The notes under the pieces are model-generated. The model was given only the letters and a program-made list of their open reading frames with translations, was not told where the DNA came from and did not search any database. 64,000 nt of DNA, taken from positions 124,001 to 188,000 of the forward strand of contig CAJXQI010000001.1 in NCBI GenBank assembly GCA_913058395.1, read 5' to 3'. This DNA is from an uncultured Colwellia sp. Its GTDB lineage: Bacteria; Pseudomonadota; Gammaproteobacteria; Enterobacterales; Alteromonadaceae. Position numbers and translations under genes: made by a program. The stretch's first letter is position 1; each line of letters starts with the position of its first letter. Positions 27,717 through 38,915 of the stretch are shown here, piece after piece.

Positions 27717-28289
27717 TTATTTCACATACTCAAATATTTTAAATACGCGATTAACTCCACCAACATTTCGAGCGATATCTACAGATATATCTGCTTGGGT
27801 TTTTGTCACTAAACCCATTAAAAATACTTCACCGTTTTCGGTGATCACTTTGATATTAGTCGCATCTAATTCATCACTACTAAATAAGGCAGTTTTTACT
27901 TTTGAGGTTAACCAAATATCATTGGTTTTAGTTGTAAACGCAGTGGTGTTGCTAATACGAATTTGATTATGAAGCTGATTAACACCGTTAATCTCATTGA
28001 GCAGTTTAATGGCTTGATTACGTAAATAGCTATTCGGCGCTTGGCCGATAACTAATACGCTACCGTTAACACTAACTACTTGTAGGTTTGTGTTCTCACT
28101 TAATGCATCGCTTGCCGCAAGTTTGGAATGTGCGTCGAGCTCAATTTTTTGATCATCAATCTGATTGCCTAACGAACGGTTATCCGTAGCAACGCTGGCA
28201 CCACCTACAACACCAATAACTGCAGCGGCGACACAACCTTGTAATATTGCTGCAGTAGCAATAATTGCAACAATAGATTTAATCGACAT
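27717..28289 (-). CDS. dolP: BON-domain outer-membrane lipoprotein
   Basis: Envelope-integrity lipoprotein of 190 residues (formerly YraP). ATG 28289 (after AGAGG) gives a lipoprotein signal with lipobox ILQGC, Cys19 being the lipidated residue; the frame continues upstream into diaA but that start is unlikely. Two BON domains follow (about 45-115 with LQVVSVNGSVLVIGQAP, and 120-188 with IKVITENGEVFLMGLV). It is the last gene of the conserved lpoA-yraN-diaA-dolP cluster. Confidence 0.92.
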   Translation of the reverse strand: MSIKSIVAIIATAAILQGCVAAAVIGVVGGASVATDNRSLGNQIDDQKIELDAHSKLAASDALSENTNLQVVSVNGSVLVIGQAPNSYLRNQAIKLLNEINGVNQLHNQIRISNTTAFTTKTNDIWLTSKVKTALFSSDELDATNIKVITENGEVFLMGLVTKTQADISVDIARNVGGVNRVFKIFEYVK

Positions 28290-28290
28290 G

Positions 28291-29264
<974 letters not shown>

Positions 29265-29278
<14 letters not shown>

Positions 29279-31115
29279 TTTCTTGCACCTTATTACGACT
29301 GTACTTACCCCAAATTAAACTGCGTTTTAAAATATTGTCGTCACCTAATTGCAGTATGCCGGTTTGACCATAATGTCTGACATAAGTTTTATTTTTCATT
29401 GAAGAAATTTTATCAACTAAAGATAGGCTATCAAAGCCCATGGCAAAAATAGTTTGTAAGCTATCACTACGGTTTGGCCAGAGCTTTTTGGCTTCTGCCA
29501 CTAGCGCTGCATTTTGTTGTTTACTTGCTAACTGCCAAGGCATTTCGGTAAAAGTTAAGCCTGATAAATCACGATTGTCGCTTCTATCACTTTTAGCGCT
29601 ATGGCTACGTGAGCTTGCATAAACCGGAATGATATCAGCGAATGGACTAATATTAACGTCAATATAAGGCTTCAATAATTTAGTTTCTAACGGTAAACCA
29701 ACAATGTAAATCATATCGATATCTCGACGGTTACGTAGCTCACTTTTTATAGAATATTTAATTCGGCGATCTAGCTCTTTAGTGCGCTGCTGACTTAAGT
29801 CTACACCAAGGCTAGCTTTTAGCTGACTTTGCATTTTTTCATCATTATTGAAAAATACGGTTTCAGGTTGTTGCCCCGTAATATGTTGCCATTGTTGGCT
29901 AAACGTTTTTGCAATACGGCGACTAGCTTTGTCTTGGTGGCTTAAAATTATTGGCTGCTTATAATGCTGGCGACTTAACGTGGTTGCAGCCTGTATTGCT
30001 TCATCTTCAGGACGCATCGATAAGGCAACTTGATATGGTTTTAATGCCATCGTTGCTGGAATATTAAGTAAAAGTGTTGGTAGTGTTAGCGCTTCTTGCG
30101 ACAAATACTTTTTTACATTGTCTTTGAGTAATGGGCCAATAACATAATCAATGTTTAAGTCTGCTAGCTGTAACGCTAGTGTCGACATATCTAAGGTTGT
30201 TGAATCAATAAAATGTAACGCTGCGCCACTATTAGTATCGTAAGCCGCTAATATTCCCTGCTGTGCGACTTTTCCTGCTCTTTCTTGCTTACCTGATAAT
30301 GGAATTATAATAGCGATATTTTTATTCTCATTGATTAAAGCAGGCTCAATTAGCTGTAGCTGAGTGACCACATATTGTGCTGGATGAGTGTTATATTCTC
30401 GTTGCCATTGGTTTAAATAACGCTGAAAGCGATCGTCATCATCACCAAACTTATTGGCAAAAGTTAGTAATCTACTCCAGCCTTTTATTTTAGGTGGAGC
30501 CATTTTTATTAGCTGTTGATGTTGCCATTGGGATAATTGGCAAAGTTGTTGCCATATTGCGTCTATCTCATCGCTTGTCGCTTGAGGATTTTTTGCAAAG
30601 GCTCTTAATTTTGCATCAAGTGCCGCAATCGGTAAATTTCGCTTTGTTTGCACAAAAGCTAAGGTTTGATAATAGGCAAGGCCGTGATTAAGCTCTGCGG
30701 TAATTATTATATTATTGGCACTTTCAAGTGACTGATAAGCTTTATTTACTTGTTCTAAAGCTAATAGGCTTTTTGCGCTAATTACTGATAATTGATACTT
30801 TTTTAATGGTAACTGCGTTAATGCCATGGTTTGATTAGCTAACCATAAAGCTTTATTAGGCTTAGCTTCAAGCAGATACAACTCACTAGCTTGAATGAAT
30901 GAATTTACTGCGGTATTACTATCTTGAGTAAGCGCTTGTGTCATCAACTGTTTAGCGGTAAGTGTGGTTTCTATTTTTTCAACCACAGTTGCTTTTTCCG
31001 GTAACGACTCGGTTACTTTCGTTGACTTTGTTGTTGAGCAACTCACCAATAACATCACACTAATAATTGTGAGTAGGGTGCTTTTTTCAGGTGAAAACCA
31101 TTTAGTCAGTGTCAA
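29265..31115 (-). CDS. lpoA: Penicillin-binding protein activator LpoA
   Basis: Outer-membrane lipoprotein of 616 residues that activates PBP1A from outside the sacculus. Lipobox LLVSC gives Cys26. The N-terminal part is helical and TPR-like (about 45-250); the C-terminal part is a periplasmic-binding-protein-like fold starting [28 protein letters not shown]. It is divergent from rsmI with 77 bases between starts and begins the four-gene envelope/replication cluster. Confidence 0.95.
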
Positions 31116-31192
31116 AGGTAAGAAATCCGTACTTTTTAAGAGTGCTTTATAATAAACTTCATCCTCTTCAGTCTCAACACAAGTATTTTAAT

Positions 31193-32047
31193 ATGTCGGA
31201 ACAAATTATTCAGCCAAGCACTCTTTATATCGTCGCAACGCCCATTGGTAACTTAGCTGACATCAGTCAACGTGCACTTAACATATTAGAAAATGTTGAT
31301 GTAATTGCTTGTGAAGATACTCGACATACGCAACGTTTGTTATCGGCATACAGCATTAAAAACAGAACAATGTCGATGCATGACCATAATGAACGACAAC
31401 GCCAAGAGCAAATAGCAACATTATTACAAGAAGGCAAAAGCGTTGCTTTAGTGTCAGATGCCGGAACGCCATTAATCAGCGACCCTGGTTTTCATCTTGT
31501 TCGCCATTGTCGCCAACTTGGTTTGGCGGTTTCGCCAATTCCTGGCGCTTGTGCGGCGATTTCTGCTTTGTCAGTTGCCGGACTGCCAACTGACAGATTT
31601 ACCTTTGAAGGTTTTTTACCGTCAAAATCAGGTGCAAGACAAGCAACCTTAAATGACCTTGCTAGTGAAACGCGTACTATGGTGTTTTACGATGCACCGC
31701 GCCGTGCTATTGATACCGTTGAAGATATTGTAAAAGTGTTAGGTGGCGAGCGTTACGTTGTCATGGCACGGGAGCTAACTAAAACTTTTGAAACTGTTCA
31801 CTCAGATACCGCTGAGAATTTATTAGCATGGTTACAGGAAGATCCTAACCAACTTAAAGGTGAAATGGTGTTAATTATTGAAGGCCATAAAGTCGACCAA
31901 AATGCTATTCCTGCTCACGTTATAGCCACATTGAAATTGTTATTAGCAGAAATGAAGCCGAAAAAAGCTTGTGCGATAGCTGCCGAAATTTACGGCGTGA
32001 AGAAAAATGCTTTATATGAATATGCACTTGCCATGAAAGAATCTTAG
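31193..32047 (+). CDS. rsmI: 16S rRNA (cytidine1402-2'-O)-methyltransferase
   Basis: SAM-dependent methylase of 284 residues acting on 16S rRNA C1402. Start at ATG 31193 ([21 protein letters not shown]); the frame continues upstream to 31109 but that part overlaps lpoA and is not family-like. Motifs include [24 protein letters not shown] and [27 protein letters not shown]. It is divergent from lpoA and is followed by rnpB. Confidence 0.96.
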   Translation: MSEQIIQPSTLYIVATPIGNLADISQRALNILENVDVIACEDTRHTQRLLSAYSIKNRTMSMHDHNERQRQEQIATLLQEGKSVALVSDAGTPLISDPGFHLVRHCRQLGLAVSPIPGACAAISALSVAGLPTDRFTFEGFLPSKSGARQATLNDLASETRTMVFYDAPRRAIDTVEDIVKVLGGERYVVMARELTKTFETVHSDTAENLLAWLQEDPNQLKGEMVLIIEGHKVDQNAIPAHVIATLKLLLAEMKPKKACAIAAEIYGVKKNALYEYALAMKES

Positions 32048-32112
32048 TGGGTGAGTGAATAGTAAGATCGTTACGCTTTCCAAGTACAATAATATCAAGT
32101 AGAATGCGCTCC

Positions 32113-32533
32113 GAGTTGACGAGACAATCGCTGCTTCATCGTTGTGCCTTCGGGTAGACAGATGGAGGGGAGGAAAGTCCGGGCTCCAATGAGCAGGGTG
32201 CCAGGTAACGCCTGGGCGGCGTGAGCCGACGACAAGTGCAGCAGAGAGAAGACCGCCGATGGTTACTTTTTCGAAAGTTTCACAGGTAAGGCTGAAAGGG
32301 TGCGGTAAGAGCGCACCGGATTGCTGGTAACAGTAATTGCAGGGTAAACTCCACCCGGAGCAAGACCAAATAGGGTTTCATGACTACTTAAACGCAAGTT
32401 TGAATAGTATAAGCGTGGCTCGCGTGGAAACCGGGTAGGTTGCTTGAGCTATAGAGCGATTTATAGCCTAGACGAATGATTGTCACTTTTCTTCGGAAAA
32501 GCTACAAAACCCGGCTTATGCGTCAACTCACTT
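32113..32533 (+). ncRNA. rnpB: RNase P RNA, bacterial class A
   Basis: Catalytic RNA that matures tRNA 5' ends. Conserved elements are read directly: gaggaaagtccgggctcc near 32170, gccaggtaacgcctgg, cagagagaagaccgccgatgg, gggtgcggtaagagcgcacc, taaactccacccggagca, accaaatag, and the closing acccggcttatgcgtc. The 5' gagttgac pairs with the 3' gtcaactc (32522-32529), which sets the ends within a few bases. At about 420 bases it is longer than the 377-base E. coli RNA; the extra sequence is near 32385-32430. Confidence 0.95.
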
Positions 32534-32540
32534 AATTCTT

Positions 32541-32571
32541 AAAAGCCTCGACAGTGATGTCGGGGCTTTTT
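32541..32571 (+). terminator. Rho-independent terminator of rnpB
   Basis: 13-bp stem aaaagcctcgaca / tgtcggggctttt with one G-U pair and a GTGA loop, followed by TTAA; it starts about 10 bases after the mature RNA end. Confidence 0.9.
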
Positions 32572-32778
32572 AATGCCCATCCATTTATTTACTTTTCCAC
32601 GATTTTCTAAAAACTCTTGTTTAACAGCGTATTAACATAACTCGCAAGAATCGAATTGTGAAAATATAAAGGAAGGTTACTCATTAGCATTTATACTTGC
32701 GCTTATAACCGTTAATATATATTAATCGTAAAAATCAAATATTGCTGAATGAGGGATTAGGCAGCAGGTGAGTGCCTA

Positions 32779-33450
32779 ATGAAAGCAAAGAATAAAATAC
32801 TTATTGTTGAAGATAATATTGATATAGCTGAAAACTTAGTGCTTTTTTTTCAACATCAAAATTATCTAGTAAAACATATTGATGATGGTGCATTAGCCGT
32901 TCAAAGTGTGAAGGATTTTCACCCTGACATCATTATTATGGATCTGATGTTACCGAATCAAGATGGTATTACTTGCTGTCAAAAAATTCGTCAGTTCAGT
33001 AATGTTCCTATCATAATGCTGACCGCAAAAGTTGAACAAGCTGATAAACATGAAGGCTTAGTCTCTGGTGCCGATGACTATGTTTGTAAGCCTTTTGATA
33101 TTATGGAGTTAGTTTTACGTACGAAAGCAATTTTATCGCGTACTAAAGGCCATGTGAGTTTTACAAAAATCACCGTTGACCAAGATAAAACAAAAATTGT
33201 TTATCAAGGAAAAAAAGTTCTGCTTTCTACAATTGAATTTAATCTATTTAATCTGCTTTTTAGTCACCCTGAACAAATTTACTCTCGAGAAAAAATACTA
33301 CATTTAGCATATCCACAATATCGACATATTACTGATAGAACTGTTGATAGCCATGTGAAAAAAATTAGAAATAAGTTTAAAGAAGAGGGGATTATTGATA
33401 ACCCCATTGAATCAATTTATGGTGCAGGTTACCGTTTTGCACTTAAGTAA
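32779..33450 (+). CDS. OmpR-family response regulator
   Basis: DNA-binding response regulator of 223 residues. The receiver domain has the acidic pocket (EDN) and phospho-acceptor Asp55 in IIIMDLMLPNQDG, T/A-switch IMLTAK and CKPFD; residues about 130-222 form the winged helix (ILHLAYPQYRHITDRTVDSHVKKIRNKF). It overlaps the downstream kinase gene, so the two are a cognate pair. Targets unknown. Confidence 0.93.
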   Translation: MKAKNKILIVEDNIDIAENLVLFFQHQNYLVKHIDDGALAVQSVKDFHPDIIIMDLMLPNQDGITCCQKIRQFSNVPIIMLTAKVEQADKHEGLVSGADDYVCKPFDIMELVLRTKAILSRTKGHVSFTKITVDQDKTKIVYQGKKVLLSTIEFNLFNLLFSHPEQIYSREKILHLAYPQYRHITDRTVDSHVKKIRNKFKEEGIIDNPIESIYGAGYRFALK

Positions 33451-35647
33451 ACTTACGCCAATAGTTAATAAAGTTAGATGCTTGTCATTACTTTCTTTTG
33501 TTATTTTTTTAATAACTTTCTACCCTAGTCGCATCGAAGCCGCAGCTGTTATTGAACAATCAATTGAGGGAAAACTATCAGCTATTGTTTCTTCTTCTAA
33601 ATCAGCGGAAAGGAAAGTAATAGGGTTGATGGCGCTAAGCCAAGGAGACGACCTTGTATTGGTTAACCTTAAACTCATTAAAATCTATAGAAAAAGCAGT
33701 CAGCACAAAAAGGCTGCGGAATTACTTAACCAATTGTTAAATGATTTGCAGCAATTTGATGATGAATTAAAAATTAATATACTCATCAGCCACGCTCAAC
33801 TTCAGCGTAGCAACAATAAGTACGCTGACGCTGCCAATACTATGCTAACCCGCGTTTTACCTATAGCGTTACCGAACTCACCTCAGCTCGCTAAAATCTA
33901 TCAATTAACCGGCGTTTTTTTCCGCTTACAAATGAAGTTGGATCAGGCAAAAAAATACTACCATTTGGCTTTAAAACATTTTCGTGATGTTAATGATAAG
34001 GAAGGTGAAGCAAAAATATATAGCAACTTAGGTGTGCTTTATGAATCACTTGGCGATCTAGTTTTAGCGGCTGATTACCAAAAAAAAGCGATGCGCTATT
34101 TTGAAAAAGTAAATGATGTAGAAGAACTTGCCACAAACTACTTTAATTTAGGTGAGCTTTACTTTCGCTCAAAAGACTACCACAAGTCATTAGCATTTTA
34201 TGTGCAAGCGCTAGCGCTGGATACACAGCTAAACAGTATGCAAGATGTTGGCTACGATCATCATCGAATTGGTACTATATTTTTACGGCAGCGTAATTTT
34301 ATCGAGGCGTTAGCTTCTACGCAAAAGGCAATTGAAATATTTATAAACTTGTCGGCGAAACAAGTGCTTTCACGTGCCTATGTTCAGCAAGCAAAAATTT
34401 ATGCTGATATGAATAATAGCAATGCTCGACTTGAGAGCTTGAATTTAGCTAAGAACTCAGCTCAACAGGCAGCCTCAGATCATCAATTAAGAGTTGTTTG
34501 GCATAGCTTTGGTCGGTATTACTTAGAGAAGGGGGAGTATCAAACAGCAAAAAGCTATGCTGAAAAAGCTCACTCTCTTTCCGATAAACTTGGCTTATCA
34601 ATATATCAATTAGATGATTATGAATTATTATCACAAGTTTATGAAAAACTTGAGAACTATCAACTTTCTTATCAGTTTCTACAAATGGCGTTTAATATCC
34701 AACTACAGCTAAACTCTGAGCAACAAATTAAAGAAATGGAGCGGCATAAACGTGATATTAATCTGCTGCAAGAGCAAGTTAAGGTTACTAAGTTAGAGAA
34801 AGAGCAGTTACGCATTGAGGAAGAAGTGATTGCTCATAAAGCGATAAATCAACGTAATGTTTCTATTTTTATTATTGTGATTGTGTTGTTTGTTGTTATT
34901 GTCTTTATGCTATATCAACGTCGAAAAATAGCGCTGTTAAAAGCTAAACTCTATCAGGATGCGTTAGCCGAAAAAAACCAATTACTTGCTGATGTTTCTC
35001 ATGAGTTACGTACGCCACTAACGGCACTAAAGCTTCAAATTGATGCCTTACGATATAAGGTGGTGGAAAACGTTGATCTTAGTTATCAAAAATTAAGTGC
35101 CAAAGTCATGGATATCAATCGCCTAATTGCTGATATATATGAACTAGCAACGTCAGATGTTAATGGCTTATCTTTTACTACTGAACAATGCGACGTCATT
35201 CCAATCCTCAGAGAGTGGAATAATGAATTTTTACAGTACGTTGAGCAGCAAGGCTTTTCCTGGCGTTTATGCACTCACGTTGAATCAGCCCAAGTAAAAA
35301 TTGATATTGATAGAATTAAACAAGTTTTGTCTAACTTAATTTCCAATAGCGTTAATTACACGGATAAACCCGGTGAAATTCAATTATCAGCCACTATCAG
35401 GCAAGAATCGTTAGTTTTAATTGTTAAAGACAGTGCGCCAACCGTTAATGATGAAGATTTAGAAAAGATATTTGAACGTTTATATCGTGTTGAAAAGTCT
35501 AGAAACAGGCAAACAGGCGGGTCTGGTTTAGGGCTTGCTATTAGTCAAAATATTATCCTTGCCCATCAAGGTGAAATATTCGCAAAAAAAAGTAACACTG
35601 GTGGACTAGCGGTTATTATTAAGTTACCTATTTTTAAAAGTATTTAG
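33395..35647 (+). CDS. Sensor histidine kinase with N-terminal TPR region
   Basis: Membrane kinase of 750 residues from a TTG at 33395, which has GAGGGG just upstream but overlaps the regulator gene by 56 bases; ATG 33419 is an alternative. Layout: signal sequence ending SRIEA, a long TPR region (about 60-440, e.g. EAKIYSNLGVLYESLGDLVLAADYQKKAMRYF), coiled coil, TM about 488-507, HisKA with His536 in DVSHELRTPL, and HATPase with N, G1 and G2 boxes ending GGSGLGLAIS. The TPR part would be periplasmic, so it may sense a protein or peptide partner. Confidence 0.88.
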   Translation: MITPLNQFMVQVTVLHLSKLTPIVNKVRCLSLLSFVIFLITFYPSRIEAAAVIEQSIEGKLSAIVSSSKSAERKVIGLMALSQGDDLVLVNLKLIKIYRKSSQHKKAAELLNQLLNDLQQFDDELKINILISHAQLQRSNNKYADAANTMLTRVLPIALPNSPQLAKIYQLTGVFFRLQMKLDQAKKYYHLALKHFRDVNDKEGEAKIYSNLGVLYESLGDLVLAADYQKKAMRYFEKVNDVEELATNYFNLGELYFRSKDYHKSLAFYVQALALDTQLNSMQDVGYDHHRIGTIFLRQRNFIEALASTQKAIEIFINLSAKQVLSRAYVQQAKIYADMNNSNARLESLNLAKNSAQQAASDHQLRVVWHSFGRYYLEKGEYQTAKSYAEKAHSLSDKLGLSIYQLDDYELLSQVYEKLENYQLSYQFLQMAFNIQLQLNSEQQIKEMERHKRDINLLQEQVKVTKLEKEQLRIEEEVIAHKAINQRNVSIFIIVIVLFVVIVFMLYQRRKIALLKAKLYQDALAEKNQLLADVSHELRTPLTALKLQIDALRYKVVENVDLSYQKLSAKVMDINRLIADIYELATSDVNGLSFTTEQCDVIPILREWNNEFLQYVEQQGFSWRLCTHVESAQVKIDIDRIKQVLSNLISNSVNYTDKPGEIQLSATIRQESLVLIVKDSAPTVNDEDLEKIFERLYRVEKSRNRQTGGSGLGLAISQNIILAHQGEIFAKKSNTGGLAVIIKLPIFKSI

Positions 35648-35722
35648 TTCCTATTTTACTTTCATAATGTTTCCTTATTTGTTTGTTACCTTGGGTAAAT
35701 GTTACGAATTTAGGTTCTTAAA

Positions 35723-36292
35723 TTGCTTATGTTACTTTTTATTTTGGCGATACTTTTACTAGTATTTTTATTGGCTATATATATTCCCAAGCATTATCTC
35801 GGGGCGCGTCGTTTACGAAAAAAAGTCGCCAACTACGCTAACATAGGCACTACTGGCATACCGAACGGAAATAAAAACTCTCATAGCTTTTTTCAGTTAA
35901 GGTTACTAAATGGAAGAGTAACGAAAGTTTCTGAACTTAATGCTGAGTTAGAGCTATATAAAGCATTTGATAACTCACCTTTTCCTGCAATAGTTATTGA
36001 TAAAGTTTTAGATATAATTTTACAGGATATCCCCGCCTGTAGTATCGAGAAATTAAGTGCATTAGAGTATTTAAAAGGCGCAATAAAACCTCATCATTTT
36101 GATAGTCTAAAATCTTTATTTTTAACGCATGGGCGAGATAACTATTTGCTATCAATTGAAATATATCGACTGATTAAAAGTAGTGAAAACAACGCTGAAA
36201 AATCATACCTTCTTGATTTTATGAGCAAACAAATTCAACTCCCTCCAGAGCTATTGATTAAAAAATATATCCCATCCCCTAAATTGAGTTGA
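35723..36292 (+). CDS. Hypothetical membrane-anchored protein, 189 aa
   Basis: Unrecognised. One N-terminal membrane segment (LLFILAILLLVFLLAIYI) is followed by a basic patch (GARRLRKKV) and a mostly helical soluble part. The frame starts with TTG 35723; ATG 35729 is two codons later, and an AGG lies better spaced for the TTG. It is 75 bases after the sensor kinase gene on the same strand and may share its transcript. Confidence 0.55.
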   Translation: MLMLLFILAILLLVFLLAIYIPKHYLGARRLRKKVANYANIGTTGIPNGNKNSHSFFQLRLLNGRVTKVSELNAELELYKAFDNSPFPAIVIDKVLDIILQDIPACSIEKLSALEYLKGAIKPHHFDSLKSLFLTHGRDNYLLSIEIYRLIKSSENNAEKSYLLDFMSKQIQLPPELLIKKYIPSPKLS

Positions 36293-36385
36293 ACAAGCGT
36301 ATAAGCCAAAGCACAAAAAACACTACCAAGGTAAGTGAAAACTTAACCTGCTAACACACTAATATAATTAAAATAGAATGGTCGT

Positions 36386-37204
36386 ATGTCAATTAATACT
36401 CAGCTTATGAATTTTGCGCTTAAGCTCATTAATATCTTTTTCCCTAAACTCGCATATTCAATGTTAAAAAAGCGCTTGCTGATGCCGGAAAGTGAGTCAA
36501 ATGAATGGGCTGATGATATTAAAAAAGTCGTTATTGAAACTAAGTTTGGTAACGTTAACACCTATCAATATGGCCAGGGAAAATGTGTTTGGCTGTTGCA
36601 TGGTTGGTCAAACGCATATCAGTTTTGGCCATTAATGAAGAAACTTGCTAACCAAGGGTATAGTTGTATTGCTATTGAAATTCCTCCTCACAACAGGCTA
36701 AATAATAGCAATATATCGCTGCCAAAATGGGTTAATGCGTTTGATAGTGCAGTAAAAAATATCCATGAGCCCACTCATGTTATTACACAAGGTCTAGGTG
36801 CAAGCGTTATCGCGAATAGTAGCTGGTTCACTGGTTATCAATATGACTTAACGCTAATTTCTCCGGTTCTAAATTACCTAACAAGTCTTAAGCGTTACGT
36901 TAAAAAAAATACCATTCCGTCGAGTCTGCTTTCCCGTTTAGTTAATGAAATATACTCAACTGATAAAATTCATTTAAAGAACCTTGATGCAACGGCTACC
37001 ATTAATGAGTTTTCAGGACGATTGTCAATTTTTTATAGCAAACTAGATGGCTTTACTTCGCTGAATGCCATTAGTGTTATCGCGAAAAATGATGATCGTA
37101 AAGTTGTTCATTTCAAAGGAGCAACAACCCAAAAAATTATTAACAGTAAATCAATTGTTTACGCTATTCATGGGGAAGAAAGACCTCTCGATTTTGCTGT
37201 TTAA
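36386..37204 (+). CDS. Alpha/beta-hydrolase-fold protein lacking the nucleophile serine
   Basis: Alpha/beta-hydrolase-like protein of 272 residues with CVWLLHGWSNAYQFWPLMKKL (oxyanion HG at 72-73) and a possible acid and histidine late in the chain (D221, H262). The nucleophile elbow, normally GxSxG, reads T-Q-G-L-G-A (134-139), so Gly136 replaces the serine. The protein may therefore be a non-catalytic fold member or use another residue. It follows the 189-aa hypothetical gene by 93 bases. Confidence 0.75.
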   Translation: MSINTQLMNFALKLINIFFPKLAYSMLKKRLLMPESESNEWADDIKKVVIETKFGNVNTYQYGQGKCVWLLHGWSNAYQFWPLMKKLANQGYSCIAIEIPPHNRLNNSNISLPKWVNAFDSAVKNIHEPTHVITQGLGASVIANSSWFTGYQYDLTLISPVLNYLTSLKRYVKKNTIPSSLLSRLVNEIYSTDKIHLKNLDATATINEFSGRLSIFYSKLDGFTSLNAISVIAKNDDRKVVHFKGATTQKIINSKSIVYAIHGEERPLDFAV

Positions 37205-38009
37205 AATACCTAGCTATATTTTATCTTAAGTAGATACCCTCAACGTTAACCAACTCCGTTACCTAAAGCGGGAGAATATTCTCCTTTGAAAAAGCATTGC
37301 GTGTTTTTCGGTTTTCTTTAGCAAACATTTGATAAAAGAGTATTTTCACTGCAATAGAGTATTAAATATTACTTGGGTTTTTTTAAGCTTTGTTGTTGAA
37401 TTTGACCGTATCTTACTAGGAGTGTTGGCTGATTTTTACATGTGCGAAAACCTAAACTTATCGGCTTATATCGCATTACCTGAAAGTAGATTAATAGAGA
37501 TAATCATTAATCAATCATAGTGTTACTAACTACTTCTCTCTTCAATACCCCCAATTTAATTTGCTCCTACTTAGCACTCTTTGCAGTGCTACATGATTTT
37601 TATGCGAATGTACTCGCTAACCTTGATGCCCTTGATTCACGCCTAGCTGTTATGTGTAAATGTCACATTTTGTTAAATTTCATTGTCTTTGGTTAAATTC
37701 TGTCAAATGATGTAACTATGTTTCGGCTGTTTTTTAAGCTCTTCGAAACAGTTTTTTACGATATGTTTCACATCCTATAAAAACTAAACTTTGCTATTTA
37801 TAATTTGTAAAATTTTATCGTACTATCATTAAAGAAAAGGGGAAAGTCTGTTAACAACTTGTTTGATTAAACTTTAACTTTAAAAAAATTACTTATATTT
37901 GCATGAGAGAACATATAAACGTTGGTGTAAATAACCAATGGGTTTTAGACGTATGTAGCGTCAATTATAAAGCTTAATAAATTTGTATATTTGCAAAGGG
38001 GTAATATTG
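37205..38009. other. Long AT-rich gene-free region before the TetR gene
   Basis: About 800 bases with no convincing gene. A frame at 37329-37520 starts with TTG, has no ribosome-binding site and no recognisable features. A perfect 14-base palindrome ggagaatattctcc occurs at 37271-37284 and could be an operator. The rest is low-complexity AT-rich sequence. The region may hold promoters for the TetR-type gene or an unrecognised RNA. Confidence 0.4.
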
Positions 38010-38585
38010 ATGGGGAAAGTTTTGGATGATACTCGTAGTATTAAATCAAAAGAAAATATATATAACGCGTTACTAATGTCATCGTTGGAACAAGGAGCAG
38101 AAAGAATAACAATCACATACATTTTGAAGAAGGCTGAAATAAGTCGCTCAACTTTTTACCGACATTTTTCTTCACTAGATGATGTAATTCAATTTAAATT
38201 GCAAGAAACAGTAGATCAACTTTTTGAGTTTTTTAAAATTAAAGGCAAGCCTCATAAAAGTGACAAGTACTTACTTTTATATCCAACTTTAGTTTTTTTT
38301 AGAAACCGAATTGACTTGCTTAGACTACTAATAAACCTGAAAGAAACTGACACCCTCAAGCAGGTTTTATATAGCAACCTCAAGCAAGTTAATAAAAAAC
38401 TTTTAAAAGCAGAAAAGCAAGTTGATGTAGAAGACTTTTACTTGGAAAACTGTTCAAGCTCAATTGTCACGCTACTTGTTTTATGGACTAAAACTGGAAT
38501 GAGCCAATCACCTGAAGAACTTAGTTTAGCGATAAATAATGCAAAAGATATCACTCATAAAGTGTTTGAACGCTTTGAGTTATAG
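38010..38585 (+). CDS. TetR/AcrR-family transcriptional regulator
   Basis: Regulator of 191 residues from ATG 38010, which has AAAGGGG eight bases upstream; the nine extra upstream codons are unlikely. The N-terminal helix-turn-helix is ITITYILKKAEISRSTFYRHFSSLDDV (about 35-60); the remaining ligand-binding part is divergent. No adjacent exporter points to its target. It may regulate itself through the long upstream region. Confidence 0.85.
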   Translation: MGKVLDDTRSIKSKENIYNALLMSSLEQGAERITITYILKKAEISRSTFYRHFSSLDDVIQFKLQETVDQLFEFFKIKGKPHKSDKYLLLYPTLVFFRNRIDLLRLLINLKETDTLKQVLYSNLKQVNKKLLKAEKQVDVEDFYLENCSSSIVTLLVLWTKTGMSQSPEELSLAINNAKDITHKVFERFEL

Positions 38586-38915
38586 ATATTATTGGCCTAA
38601 GTACAGCAAATGGTTTTAATCTTTCCTTTCGTAACATGACGTTTATTTTCGGCGAAAAGGCTAAACATTTCATAAATTAGTTATTGAAAATGAGGCTAAC
38701 CAAATTGCTCCTTTATGTTGATAAAAGGAGACATTATAGCCTTGCTCGTATGAAGTAAATAACTACTTTGGTGAAAGCTAGAACACAGTGGTTTTAGGTT
38801 TTTATTACATAATCAAAAGCTTAGCTTTAATTGTTGCAAGCATGTTTACGAAGTAGGCATATTCTGTGATTTTGTAAAGTTTCCTAAGACAATTGATAAT
38901 TATAAGAAAAATATA
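38586..38915. other. Intergenic region between TetR and cyclase genes
   Basis: About 330 bases without a supported gene. A small stem-loop ctcctttat / ataaaaggag lies at 38708-38730. It presumably carries the promoter of the GAF-PAS-GGDEF gene; nothing else is clear. Confidence 0.35.

Noticed and set aside
31109-31192. Upstream extension of rsmI
   Set aside because: Overlaps the lpoA start and lacks family similarity; the enzyme begins at [17 protein letters not shown].
37329-37520. 63-codon frame in the long gene-free region
   Set aside because: TTG start, no ribosome-binding site, no recognisable features, AT-rich context; likely chance.
37650-37670. CRP-like site tgtgtaaatgtcaca
   Set aside because: Half-sites are one base too close and one half-site has a mismatch, unlike the perfect site at 48554.
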